Shown here: positions 54,781-63,440 of the stretch, in pieces
How positions within the stretch are numbered: position 1 is the stretch's first letter
Layout of the letters: each line of letters begins with the position of its first letter
NCBI RefSeq assembly: GCF_003284585.1
Contig: NZ_QKRX01000007.1
Coordinates: 62,001 to 126,000, forward strand
DNA: 64,000 bases
DNA from: Nitrincola tibetensis
Lineage (GTDB): Bacteria; Pseudomonadota; Gammaproteobacteria; Pseudomonadales; Balneatricaceae
Reading direction: 5' to 3'
The notes under the pieces: model-generated
Database searches by the model: none
Seen by the model: only the letters and a program-made list of their open reading frames with translations
What the model was told of the DNA's origin: nothing
Made by a program: the position numbers and the translations under genes

Positions 54781-56289
54781 TTACTTTTTGTTTTTCAGGC
54801 GCTCTTCCCAGAAGGTAGCATTCTTGATGCCAAGCTTAACTGGGTCAAAGGTGATAGGGCCACCTGCCTTTTTCTGCTCTTCATAGTCTCTGAGCGCTAT
54901 CATAGTAGGCTTCGCAACGAAGAAGATAATAATGATACCAACGATGTTGATCCAAGCCATGAGTCCTACACCAACGTCGCCTAAATCCCAAATGTAGCCT
55001 GCGCTGTTAACTGTGCCATAGGCCACCATAAACATGATAACTAGTTTTACAATGGTTAATGGGATGTTGATTTTAAACAGGCGGTTCAGGTAAGCAACAT
55101 TGGTTTCGGCAATATAGTAGTAAGCTAATATAGTGGTGAATGCAAAGAAGAATAGTGCAAACCCAACAAATATAGGTCCTATATTACCAAAGACGCTTAA
55201 TAGGGCCATCTGAGTGAAGGCTGCAGATCCAATAACGGTTGATGCATCGACGTTTTGAACAATGAACTGACCCGCTTCAAGTGTTCCTTGAACGTTATAC
55301 TGTTGAGTGATCAAAATCATGAACGCAGTTGCAGAACAAACGAACAATGTATCAACATAAACAGAAAATGCTTGAACGAGACCCTGCTGAGCTGGGTGAT
55401 CGACTTCCGCTGCAGCTGCAGCATGAGGGCCAGTACCTTGTCCAGCTTCGTTTGAGTAGATACCACGCTTCACACCCCAACCAATCGCAGCTCCAAAGCC
55501 TGCTTGAGCTGTAAAGGCATCAGACAAAATCAAACTAAAAATACCGGGCAGCTTGTCGAGGTTTAAGAAGATGATGATCAAGGCCATGATAATGTAACCA
55601 AGTGCCATGAAAGGAACAACGATCTGTGTGAAATGAGCAATGCGCTTAATACCACCAAAAATGATGAACGCAAGTATGATTAATATGACTGCCAAAGCAA
55701 TCAACTTGTTTGTACCAACTTCACCATAGCTACTGCTGACCATGTTGCCATCACCAAAGACTTGAGTGAAGGCGTTACCAACTGCGTTAGCTTGGATCCC
55801 TGGTAAGAATACACCACAAGCAATAATAGCTGAAACGGCAAATAAGACCCCTAACCAACGCCAGCCTAAACAACGATCAAAATAATAGGCCGGACCACCA
55901 CGATACTGGCCATCATCATTAACCTTGTAAATTTGACCCAGAGTTGACTCTGCATAAGCTGTGCTTGCACCTAAGAAAGCAACCACCCACATCCAGAAGA
56001 TTGCACCGGGTCCACCAAATCCAATAGCGGCGGCGACACCCGCAATGTTACCTACACCGACACGACCTGAGAGAGAGACTGCAAGCGCTTGAAATGAAGA
56101 AATGCCCTCTGCAGATTCACGCGAGCTAAACAGCAAACGCCACATTTCTTTGAAGTGGCGAACTTGTGCAAACCGGGTAAGAATTGAATAGAACAAGCCT
56201 GCGCCCAAGCAGAGGAAGATAAGAGCATCGCTCCAAATATAGCCATTGAGCGTATTAACAAGTGTTTCCATTGTTAGTTCCTGGTTCAT
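54781..56289 (-). CDS. Alanine/glycine:cation symporter family protein
   Basis: This 502-residue inner-membrane protein of the AGCS (AlsT/DagA) family takes up alanine or glycine with sodium. It has about ten to eleven helices. The family signature is seen in SLSGRVGVGNIAGVAAAIGFGGPGA, split by known GNIAGV, and in GVKRGIYSNEAGQGTGPHAAAAA. The C-terminal QKKAGGPITFDPVKLGIKNA is the usual cytoplasmic tail. The start could also be the ATG six codons in (METLVNTLNGY). It ends toward the 8-bp repeat array. Confidence 0.93.
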   Translation of the reverse strand: MNQELTMETLVNTLNGYIWSDALIFLCLGAGLFYSILTRFAQVRHFKEMWRLLFSSRESAEGISSFQALAVSLSGRVGVGNIAGVAAAIGFGGPGAIFWMWVVAFLGASTAYAESTLGQIYKVNDDGQYRGGPAYYFDRCLGWRWLGVLFAVSAIIACGVFLPGIQANAVGNAFTQVFGDGNMVSSSYGEVGTNKLIALAVILIILAFIIFGGIKRIAHFTQIVVPFMALGYIIMALIIIFLNLDKLPGIFSLILSDAFTAQAGFGAAIGWGVKRGIYSNEAGQGTGPHAAAAAEVDHPAQQGLVQAFSVYVDTLFVCSATAFMILITQQYNVQGTLEAGQFIVQNVDASTVIGSAAFTQMALLSVFGNIGPIFVGFALFFFAFTTILAYYYIAETNVAYLNRLFKINIPLTIVKLVIMFMVAYGTVNSAGYIWDLGDVGVGLMAWINIVGIIIIFFVAKPTMIALRDYEEQKKAGGPITFDPVKLGIKNATFWEERLKNKK

Positions 56290-56645
56290 TATTGTTGTTA
56301 AATCAGCTGAACGCTGAAGTCGATTATTTTCCTACAACATATATCTAATATCTATAAACAATACTATACAATATGTCTAAATAAGCCATTTATACGATAT
56401 TATTTTCTGTTTTTCGTATTAAAAACAGGATAAAAAAATTTGTACTTTGAGTTGAAGCTTTGTATGTAGCAGTTGAAATGGTTTTTTATTCAATTATTAC
56501 AATGGATTAGATTGGTTTTGTCCTGTTGACTCTCGGTCAATGATGAGTTTTTCTATTGTTCTTGCAGATGAAGCCAGTAAGGCGTGTTTCAGGAGGGATA
56601 AGTCGATACTCACTTAATTATTGTGTGTATCGACTTGCTGCAAAA
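56290..56645. other. AT-rich intergenic region with large hairpin downstream of glcG
   Basis: This 356-bp stretch has no supported gene. The right half of it is AT-rich promoter-like DNA for the symporter. At 56600-56636 two 14-base arms (AAGTCGATACTCAC and GTGTGTATCGACTT, one mismatch) form a hairpin 10 bp beyond the glcG stop. It has no T tract and probably stabilises or ends the glc mRNA. Confidence 0.6.
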
Positions 56646-57053
56646 TTACAGGCTTAAAGCGGTAACACCCGCTTTTGCAATTTGTGCATCTTCGTTTGAT
56701 TTAACACCCGATACTCCGACAGCACCAATCACTTGATTATCGACAATAATTGGAACGCCACCTTCAAGCGTTGCACTGATAACGGGCGCAGATAAAAAAG
56801 CAGTACGTCCAGCGTTGATCATATCTTCATACACTTTCGTTTCGCGTCTACCCAAAGCTGCTGTTCTGGCTTTTTCAATAGCGATATAGGATCCAACGGG
56901 AGCGCAGGCTTCGGTGCGTTGCATCGCCAGCAAGTGGCCACCGTCGTCAACGACCGCAATGGCGACTGCCCATTGGTTATCATTTGCTTCTTGTGCCGCC
57001 GCAGCTAAAATTTGCTGGGCATCTGAAAGAGATAAAGCGTGTTTAGTGTACAT
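56646..57053 (-). CDS. glcG: GlcG/HbpS family protein
   Basis: This 135-residue protein matches E. coli GlcG: VAIAVVDDGGHLLAMQR, CAPVGSYIAIEKARTAALG, and the glycine-rich end PIIVDNQVIGAVGVSG. The fold is shared with the heme-binding HbpS and other small-ligand binders. It has no signal peptide. The role in glycolate metabolism is not established, but it is the last gene of the glcDEFG operon here, 21 bp after glcF, as in enterobacteria. Confidence 0.92.
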   Translation of the reverse strand: MYTKHALSLSDAQQILAAAAQEANDNQWAVAIAVVDDGGHLLAMQRTEACAPVGSYIAIEKARTAALGRRETKVYEDMINAGRTAFLSAPVISATLEGGVPIIVDNQVIGAVGVSGVKSNEDAQIAKAGVTALSL

Positions 57054-57074
57054 ATAGATGAACTCCTAACAAGG

Positions 57075-58304
57075 TTAATTGTGATGATTTAGGGCGCTTT
57101 CGAGAATTTCAATCCAGTGTAAAACAGGTGTCCTGTCCGCTGAGTTGAGGTGTGTTTGACAGCCGATATTGGCAGTTGCAATGACATCAGGCTGTTCTTT
57201 TTCTAATGCCTCGAGTTTGTTATCACGTAATTGTATAGACAATTTGGGTTGAGTAATAGAATAGGTTCCTGCAGATCCACAGCATAAATGGCTATTTTCA
57301 ACGTGTGTTAATGAAAACCCAAGATTTTTAAGTAGGGATTCGACTTTGCCATTCAGTTTGAGCGCATGCTGAAGTGTGCAAGGGCAGTGAAAGGCAATGC
57401 GTGTGTTAGGGTGGATCTTAAACTTTTCGAGGTTCTCTTTTTGCAAGACCTCAATAATATCAACACTTAGCTCTGAAATACGCTCAGCTTTGTGAGCGTA
57501 ATCGTCATCATGCTTAAGCAAATGCCCATAGTCTTTAATGAAAGCGCCGCAGCCGCTGGCTGTTTGAATGATCCCTTCAGCACCTGCTTCAATACTAGGC
57601 CACCAAGCATCAATATTTTTTCTGGCCCTTTCTAGAGCGGCTTCGTGTGCATTTAAATGATAATCTACGGCTCCACAGCAGCCTGCTTCTCGAATGTTAA
57701 CAAGATTGATTCCTAGTTTATCTAATACACGTGCCGCTGCCGCGTTCGTGTTGGGCGACAGACTTGGCTGAACGCAGCCCTCTAAAACTAAGAAGGTCCG
57801 CGCATGAAGGCTGTCGGGGCGGCTAAGCCTTTTCGAGGTGGCTGCTAGCGGAATTTTATATTTTAGCTTATCCGGTAAAAGCGGACGCAACCATTGCCCT
57901 GTTTTTAATAGAGGGGTAAACACTATTGGGTTAGGAATGACGTGTCTAAGTGTATTGCGCGTGAGTTTCTCAACAAATGGGCGTCCTACCTTGTCCTCAA
58001 TGGCAGCTCTTCCTATGTCTAAAAGATCATGGTATTTCACACCAGATGGGCAGGTTGTTTCACAGTTGCGGCAAGATAAGCAACGATCAAGGTGCTGCTG
58101 TGTTTCTCGGCTGACTTCAGCGCCTTCTAAGAAGGATTTAATTAAATAGATACGTCCTCTTGGCCCATCTAGCTCATCACCTAATAGTTGATAGGTGGGG
58201 CAGGTCGCTGTGCAAAAACCACAGTGAACGCAGCTTCGTAAAATATCTTCAGCCTCTTTGGCGCGAGGCAATTTTTTAGCTTCATCAGACAAGTTTGTTT
58301 GCAT
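57075..58304 (-). CDS. glcF: Glycolate oxidase iron-sulfur subunit
   Basis: GlcF passes electrons from the GlcD/GlcE flavin subunits toward quinone. The 409 residues match E. coli (407). Two [4Fe-4S] ferredoxin motifs are CVHCGFCTATCPTY and CLSCRNCETTCPSG in the first 85 residues. The CCG-type cysteine repeats follow, GCCGAVDYHL and CCGSAGTYS, each with an upstream cysteine-bearing partner. It lies 13 bp downstream of glcE. Confidence 0.96.
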   Translation of the reverse strand: MQTNLSDEAKKLPRAKEAEDILRSCVHCGFCTATCPTYQLLGDELDGPRGRIYLIKSFLEGAEVSRETQQHLDRCLSCRNCETTCPSGVKYHDLLDIGRAAIEDKVGRPFVEKLTRNTLRHVIPNPIVFTPLLKTGQWLRPLLPDKLKYKIPLAATSKRLSRPDSLHARTFLVLEGCVQPSLSPNTNAAAARVLDKLGINLVNIREAGCCGAVDYHLNAHEAALERARKNIDAWWPSIEAGAEGIIQTASGCGAFIKDYGHLLKHDDDYAHKAERISELSVDIIEVLQKENLEKFKIHPNTRIAFHCPCTLQHALKLNGKVESLLKNLGFSLTHVENSHLCCGSAGTYSITQPKLSIQLRDNKLEALEKEQPDVIATANIGCQTHLNSADRTPVLHWIEILESALNHHN

Positions 58305-58317
58305 GTGGCTCTCTCTT

Positions 58318-59427
58318 TTAATAATCGCTATACATGCGTCCGGGGTTGAATAGTTGGCTTGGATCCAGTTTGGCTTTCAGCCGTTGGTGGTAGCGCATCA
58401 GTAAGTTTGGCAACGGATGGAAGGGAGTTGTAGTGATACCTGGCGTAAAGGAGGTAGCATGCCCGCCTAATTTGGCCACGGCCGTTCGAATGGCTTCTGG
58501 TGATTGCGATGTTTTTAGCCAGCGCTGAGCACCACCCCAGTCAAGGATTTGTTCACCGGGGAGGTCGAGAACTGGGCTTTGAGAAGGAACAGAACAGCGC
58601 CAAAGTAAGCCTGAGTCCTTAAAGAAGGGGAGCTGTTGCTCCTTTAGGCTAACCCAAAAGTTTGGATCAATTTCACTGCCATTTAATTGATTTGCAAAGG
58701 TTTTGACAGAACTATCACCGCCTTCCAATCTCAAATAGAGGGTGTCATTAAAAAAACATGCCGCTGTTAAGGGGAGTGAGGCTTGTCCCCATTTTTCTAA
58801 GTAGGCGAGCGCGTCCCTTTGAGGTAGTTTAAGCGAAAGGTGTTGCTGATGTTTAGGTTTGGGTAATACTTTCATCGACACTTCGGTGATGAGGCCTAGG
58901 CAGCCGTAGCTTCCTACCATGAGTCGCGAGACATCATAGCCTGCTACATTTTTCATTACCTCGCCACCAAAGCGCAACAACTTACCCTGCCCTGTGATGA
59001 CTTTGGTGCCCAAGACAAAATCACGAACGGAGCCAGACCAAGGTCGTCGTGGCCCCGCAAGACCTGTTGCAACCATGCCACCAACGGTGGCTTGTTCGCC
59101 AAAATGGGGTGGCTCAAATGCCAGCATTTGGCCTTTTTCGTCTAAAATAGTCTCTAATTCGGATAAAAGCGTACCTGCACGCACAGTGACAACCAGTTCG
59201 GTTGGATCATAGCTAACAATCCCTGAATGTGATTTTGTGCAAATAACAGGGGCCTCCACGGGGCGACCCAAGAATGATTTGGTGTTACCGCCCTGGATAC
59301 TTAGAGGCTTTTTTTCAGCCATGGCTTGGTGTACTTGCTCCAATAACAATGCTTCAGATGTTGTTGTAGGACGGTCACCTGGACGGTAAGGGGAGTCATG
59401 AGCCGTATGAGAAGGTGCTAGGGTCAT
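58318..59427 (-). CDS. glcE: Glycolate oxidase FAD-binding subunit
   Basis: GlcE is the smaller FAD-domain subunit of glycolate oxidase. The 369 residues are a little longer than E. coli (350). FAD-binding blocks are IQGGNTKSFLGRP, GTLLSELETILDEKGQ and TVGGMVATGLAGPRRP. The C-terminal LKAKLDPSQLFNPGRMY is the usual end. The start codon overlaps the glcD stop by one base, which indicates translational coupling in a 1:1 complex. Confidence 0.96.
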   Translation of the reverse strand: MTLAPSHTAHDSPYRPGDRPTTTSEALLLEQVHQAMAEKKPLSIQGGNTKSFLGRPVEAPVICTKSHSGIVSYDPTELVVTVRAGTLLSELETILDEKGQMLAFEPPHFGEQATVGGMVATGLAGPRRPWSGSVRDFVLGTKVITGQGKLLRFGGEVMKNVAGYDVSRLMVGSYGCLGLITEVSMKVLPKPKHQQHLSLKLPQRDALAYLEKWGQASLPLTAACFFNDTLYLRLEGGDSSVKTFANQLNGSEIDPNFWVSLKEQQLPFFKDSGLLWRCSVPSQSPVLDLPGEQILDWGGAQRWLKTSQSPEAIRTAVAKLGGHATSFTPGITTTPFHPLPNLLMRYHQRLKAKLDPSQLFNPGRMYSDY

Positions 59428-60935
59428 TAGAAACGCTCCAATTCAGGAAATGGGAGTTCGCCATTGTGAATATGCATTTTTCCGAACTCGGCACAACGAT
59501 GTAGGGTTGGAATGTTTTTTCCAGGATTTAGCAGAGTTTTTGGGTCAAAGGCCGCTTTAACCGCATGAAAAACTTCAATTTCATCGTTATTAAATTGGGA
59601 GCACATTTGATTGATTTTTTCGCGGCCAACGCCATGCTCCCCAGTGATAGAGCCTCCAACTTTTACGCACAGTTCTAAAATCTTGCCCCCCAGTGCTTCG
59701 GCTTTTTCTAACTCTCCAGGTTGGTTTGCATCAAATAGAATCAAAGGATGCATATTGCCATCCCCTGCATGGAAGACATTAGCAACGGCTAGGCCGTACT
59801 CTTCGGATAGGGTTTGGATGCCCGTCAGTACGTTGGAGAGTTCGCGGCGAGGGATGGTGCCATCCATGCAATAATAGTCAGGCGAAATGCGACCAACCGC
59901 CGGAAAGGCATTTTTACGCCCAGCCCAAAAACGTTGACGTTCGGCTTCATCCTTTGCCATTTGAATAGCCGTTGCGCCTGAGTTTTCCAGTACGGAACGA
60001 ACGATTTGGCAGTCTTCTTCAACGTCAGATTCAACGCCATCTAGCTCACAGAGTAAAATAGCTTGTGCGTCTATTGGGTATCCTGCGTGGATAAAGTCTT
60101 CAGCCGCTTTAATGGCAAGATTGTCCATCATTTCAAGACCGCCAGGAATGATGCCTGCTGCAATAATATTGCCTACAGCCTGTCCTGCTTTGCCAATATC
60201 GTCAAAGCTCGCCATTAATACTTTTGCAACGTTCGGTTTGGGCAGAAGCTTAACGGTGACCTCTACGACAATGCCGAGCATCCCCTCAGAACCGGTAAAT
60301 AGTGCGAGTAGATCAAAACCCGCGCTGTCGAGAGCATCACTGCCCAGCGTTAAAAATTCACCCTCGACCGTAATAATGTTGATTTTAAGTAGATTGTGTA
60401 CAGTTAATCCGTACTTGAGGCAGTGAACCCCTCCTGCATTTTCCGCAACATTACCGCCAATCGAACAGGCAATTTGTGATGAGGGGTCAGGGGCATAGTA
60501 GAGGCCATAAGGAGCGCTTGCTTCTGAAATGGCGAGGTTCCGAACGCCTGGTTGCACACGAGCAAAGCGACCCTCTGGATTGATTTCAAGGATTTTGTTT
60601 AGCTTTGCCAGTACTAGCAACACACCTTGTTCGATGGGCAATGCGCCCCCAGAAAGCCCTGTGCCAGCACCTCTTGCCACAACAGGAGCGCCAAAATCAT
60701 GACAAATCTTCATGATCGTTTGAACTTGATCAACTGTTTCTGGTAAGACCACAAGCAGTGGTTTGGTGCGATAGGCAGAGAGGCCGTCACATTCATAGGG
60801 TGCTAAGTCTTCATCCTTATGTAAAAGGTGAAGACCAGGTAAGTGTGCGGTTAGCTCTTGTAACAGAACTGAGCGATTCACACGCGGTAACTTTCCATCA
60901 ATACGTTCATCATGCAAGATATTCATTGCGTTCAC
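59427..60935 (-). CDS. glcD: Glycolate oxidase subunit GlcD
   Basis: GlcD is the catalytic FAD subunit that oxidises glycolate to glyoxylate. The 502-residue protein has VARGAGTGLSGGALP and GGNVAENAGGVHCLKYG for FAD binding. The substrate-side parts are FHAGDGNMHP and TGEHGVGREK. Length fits E. coli (499). It is first in glcD-E-F-G. A GlcC-type palindrome stands 60-74 bp upstream. The products could come from phosphoglycolate salvage or from external glycolate released by algae. Confidence 0.97.
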   Translation of the reverse strand: MNAMNILHDERIDGKLPRVNRSVLLQELTAHLPGLHLLHKDEDLAPYECDGLSAYRTKPLLVVLPETVDQVQTIMKICHDFGAPVVARGAGTGLSGGALPIEQGVLLVLAKLNKILEINPEGRFARVQPGVRNLAISEASAPYGLYYAPDPSSQIACSIGGNVAENAGGVHCLKYGLTVHNLLKINIITVEGEFLTLGSDALDSAGFDLLALFTGSEGMLGIVVEVTVKLLPKPNVAKVLMASFDDIGKAGQAVGNIIAAGIIPGGLEMMDNLAIKAAEDFIHAGYPIDAQAILLCELDGVESDVEEDCQIVRSVLENSGATAIQMAKDEAERQRFWAGRKNAFPAVGRISPDYYCMDGTIPRRELSNVLTGIQTLSEEYGLAVANVFHAGDGNMHPLILFDANQPGELEKAEALGGKILELCVKVGGSITGEHGVGREKINQMCSQFNNDEIEVFHAVKAAFDPKTLLNPGKNIPTLHRCAEFGKMHIHNGELPFPELERF

Positions 60936-60994
60936 CTAGAGTTGGGTTAAGGCAATCTTGGTATCAGAATCGCATTAGGTCAATCAATTCAGTC

Positions 60995-61009
60995 ACTGGT
61001 CAGACCAGT
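60995..61009. promoter_or_regulatory. GlcC-type operator before glcD
   Basis: ACTGGTCAGACCAGT is a perfect 15-bp palindrome with the FadR-subfamily core TGGTnnnACCA. The same core stands before glcC, so this is the probable activator site of glcDEFG. Confidence 0.75.
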
Positions 61010-61029
61010 AATTGGTGAGTCTTTACTCA

Positions 61030-63186
61030 TTAGGTTGCTGAGTGAGTCTCCTGTGCTAAGGTTTTAAGCGTCACATAGTCTATTTTGCCTGTTCCGAGAA
61101 CAGGTAAGCGATCAACGTAGTGAATTTCACGAGGCACAGCAATCTCGCTTACACCAGATGCCTGTGCATGCTTAATGAGTTGATCTTTCGTGAGGGTAGG
61201 GTTTGTTGTGAATAGAACCAAGGCTTCGCCTTTTCGGGAATCGGGCCTAGAGGAAACAGCATGGAGTTTGTCAGGTGAAACCGCATAAGCAAGGTTTTCT
61301 GCGACCTCTAAGCTAATCATTTCACCCGCTAGTTTCGCAAAACGCTTTAGCCTGCCAACGATTGCGATATACCCGTCATCATCAATTTCAACAATATCAC
61401 CTGTTTCGTACCAACCATCACCCATGATAGAGCTAGGGGGCTGAAGAATGCCGGGTTTATCGGTTTTTAAGTAGCCAGACATCAGATTTGGCCCTCGTAC
61501 ATGCAGAGCACCGCCTTGTTCAATACCTTCAATCAGCGTGATGCGGGATTCAATCAAGGGGAGAAGCTGGCCCACACTCCCATAGCGATAGGCCATAGGG
61601 GTGTTGACTGCCAACACGGGAGCGGTTTCTGTTGCGCCGTAGCCTTCAAATACACGCAGACCAAACTTTTCGAACCAAAGGTTTCGCACTGAATCGGATA
61701 GTTTTTCAGCTCCCGCAACCACATAGCGTAAGCGGTGGAAGTCATAGGGGTGTGCGTATTTTCCATAATGATTTAAGAAAGTAGAGGTGCCGAATAGGAT
61801 TGTACATCCCCGATCATAGGATAATTCTGGAATTACTCGGTAATGCAGGGGAGTTGGATACAGAAATAGACTCATCCCCGATAGCACAGGCAAAAGAGCA
61901 CCTGCCGTTAAACCAAATGAGTGAAAGATAGGTAAGGCATTAAACACCTTGTCGTACACAGAAAAGTCAGTCACTGCACGTATTTGGTTAATGTTGGCCA
62001 TGATGGCGCGGTGAGAGAGCACAACCCCTTTCGGTTTGCCTTCAGAGCCTGAGGTGTACAAAATAACCGCAGTTGATTCTGTGGAGACAGGCTTCTCAAA
62101 CGATAAGGGGCGATGAAGTGCCCAGCCCATTAACCATAATTTGTCTGCAAGCGTGATGCTGGCACGAATGTCCTCTAAGTAATGAAAGGTGATTCCGCGC
62201 AATTGAGTAGTTTTATCTTCAAGCTTTGCTTGTTCTATGAAGGCTTTGGAGGTGATGATTTGCGTTACTTTAGCTACGTCGCAGGCAGACTGTAATGCCT
62301 CGACTCCGGCTGTGTAGTTCAGCAGGGCAGGAACTCGTTGTCGAGCCGTCATTCCAAAAATCAAGCCAAGGGTCGGAGCAAGATTCGGTAATAGAACGCC
62401 GATATTTTCTTGTTCACTTGAAAATGCTTCCGTTTTTTTTCCAAGCATTAACGCCATTTTGAGCAGGTCGTTGTAGGAGTATTCAATTTGCTTGATATCT
62501 TCGACCAGCTTACGACGCTTACCGTACAGTTTGCTTGCTTGGCACAGTGAGTAAAAAAGTGTATCAGGTTTGCGAGAGGTAAAAATCATCTCTTGCATCA
62601 CGCTTCTGAGGGCTTCTCCCGCTCTTTTTCGACGTAGCTTTGCGCTTTCACCCTCTGGCATTCTGAAGGGGCGTGTAGGTAAGAAGGTTAAGCTGAGCTT
62701 GGGAAAGAGTTGCCGTGGGTGCTTGCCCGACAATCTAGAAAAATACGTGCGTGAAGCGCCGTCGATGCACACGGGGAGCAGTGTTGCTTGTGCTTTTGCA
62801 GCAACAAAGGCAGGCCCTTCGTATATTTTCATTAACGAGCCTGTTTGGGTGATACGCCCCTCGGGGAAGATGACGACTGGTCTTCCTGACTCAATGAGTC
62901 TAATTACGGTTTTCATTGCCATAGGGTGGGCAGGATCTACTAATACAAACTCAACCTTGGAGAGAAAATAACGGAAAAAGGGATTGGCGCTGACATCAGA
63001 ATGCACAACAAATACAGGCTTAATTGGTAAGTACAGAGCCAGTAACATTCCATCAATGAAGGACTGATGATTCGCAATAATCAGTAAGCGAGGGTGTGAA
63101 AAATTCACGCCCTCTTGATGAAGGGTTAGTTTGAATAAGCGTTCAAAAATCGTCCTTAAAAGGAGTTCGATTATCCTACGTATCAT
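61030..63186 (-). CDS. aas: Bifunctional lysophospholipid acyltransferase / acyl-ACP synthetase (Aas)
   Basis: This 718-residue protein (E. coli Aas 719) recycles lyso-phosphatidylethanolamine by re-acylation at the inner membrane. The N-terminal PlsC-type acyltransferase has NHQSFIDGM (H-x4-D) and FPEGRITQTGS. The C-terminal acyl-adenylate domain begins near residue 205. It has VILYTSGSEGKPKGVVLSHR, the GYGATETAPVLAVNT loop, YETGDIVEIDDDGYI, and the lysine end GTGKIDYVTLK. It is between glcD and glcC. No operon link to glycolate use is known. Confidence 0.92.
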   Translation of the reverse strand: MIRRIIELLLRTIFERLFKLTLHQEGVNFSHPRLLIIANHQSFIDGMLLALYLPIKPVFVVHSDVSANPFFRYFLSKVEFVLVDPAHPMAMKTVIRLIESGRPVVIFPEGRITQTGSLMKIYEGPAFVAAKAQATLLPVCIDGASRTYFSRLSGKHPRQLFPKLSLTFLPTRPFRMPEGESAKLRRKRAGEALRSVMQEMIFTSRKPDTLFYSLCQASKLYGKRRKLVEDIKQIEYSYNDLLKMALMLGKKTEAFSSEQENIGVLLPNLAPTLGLIFGMTARQRVPALLNYTAGVEALQSACDVAKVTQIITSKAFIEQAKLEDKTTQLRGITFHYLEDIRASITLADKLWLMGWALHRPLSFEKPVSTESTAVILYTSGSEGKPKGVVLSHRAIMANINQIRAVTDFSVYDKVFNALPIFHSFGLTAGALLPVLSGMSLFLYPTPLHYRVIPELSYDRGCTILFGTSTFLNHYGKYAHPYDFHRLRYVVAGAEKLSDSVRNLWFEKFGLRVFEGYGATETAPVLAVNTPMAYRYGSVGQLLPLIESRITLIEGIEQGGALHVRGPNLMSGYLKTDKPGILQPPSSIMGDGWYETGDIVEIDDDGYIAIVGRLKRFAKLAGEMISLEVAENLAYAVSPDKLHAVSSRPDSRKGEALVLFTTNPTLTKDQLIKHAQASGVSEIAVPREIHYVDRLPVLGTGKIDYVTLKTLAQETHSAT

Positions 63187-63313
63187 AGTTGTCTTAAGTA
63201 TTAGGTTATGGGTTAAATGAATATTGATTCAACGATGGTCTTTCAGTGTTTGTAAGTTGACCTGATTTGTCAAGTTTGGTTCATAAAGACTATTTTGGTC
63301 TTGGTCTTAAATT

Positions 63314-63326
63314 CTGGTCTGACCAG
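63314..63326. promoter_or_regulatory. GlcC-type operator before glcC (site 1)
   Basis: CTGGTCTGACCAG is a perfect 13-bp palindrome that shares its core (TGGTC-n-GACCA) with the site before glcD. A TATAAT at 63355-63360 follows it. Confidence 0.75.
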
Positions 63327-63412
63327 TTTGAAGTGGTGGATTGCTATAAGGGTTTATAATTCCTGAACAGATCAGGCTATCATGGAAAAACGGAGATGAG
63401 ATTAAGCTATCT

Positions 63413-63423
63413 TGGTCGTACCA
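63413..63423. promoter_or_regulatory. GlcC-type operator before glcC (site 2)
   Basis: TGGTCGTACCA has the TGGTnnnACCA core and lies 18 bp upstream of the glcC start, a position suited to autorepression. Confidence 0.5.
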
Positions 63424-63440
63424 GATACATCGAGGTGATT

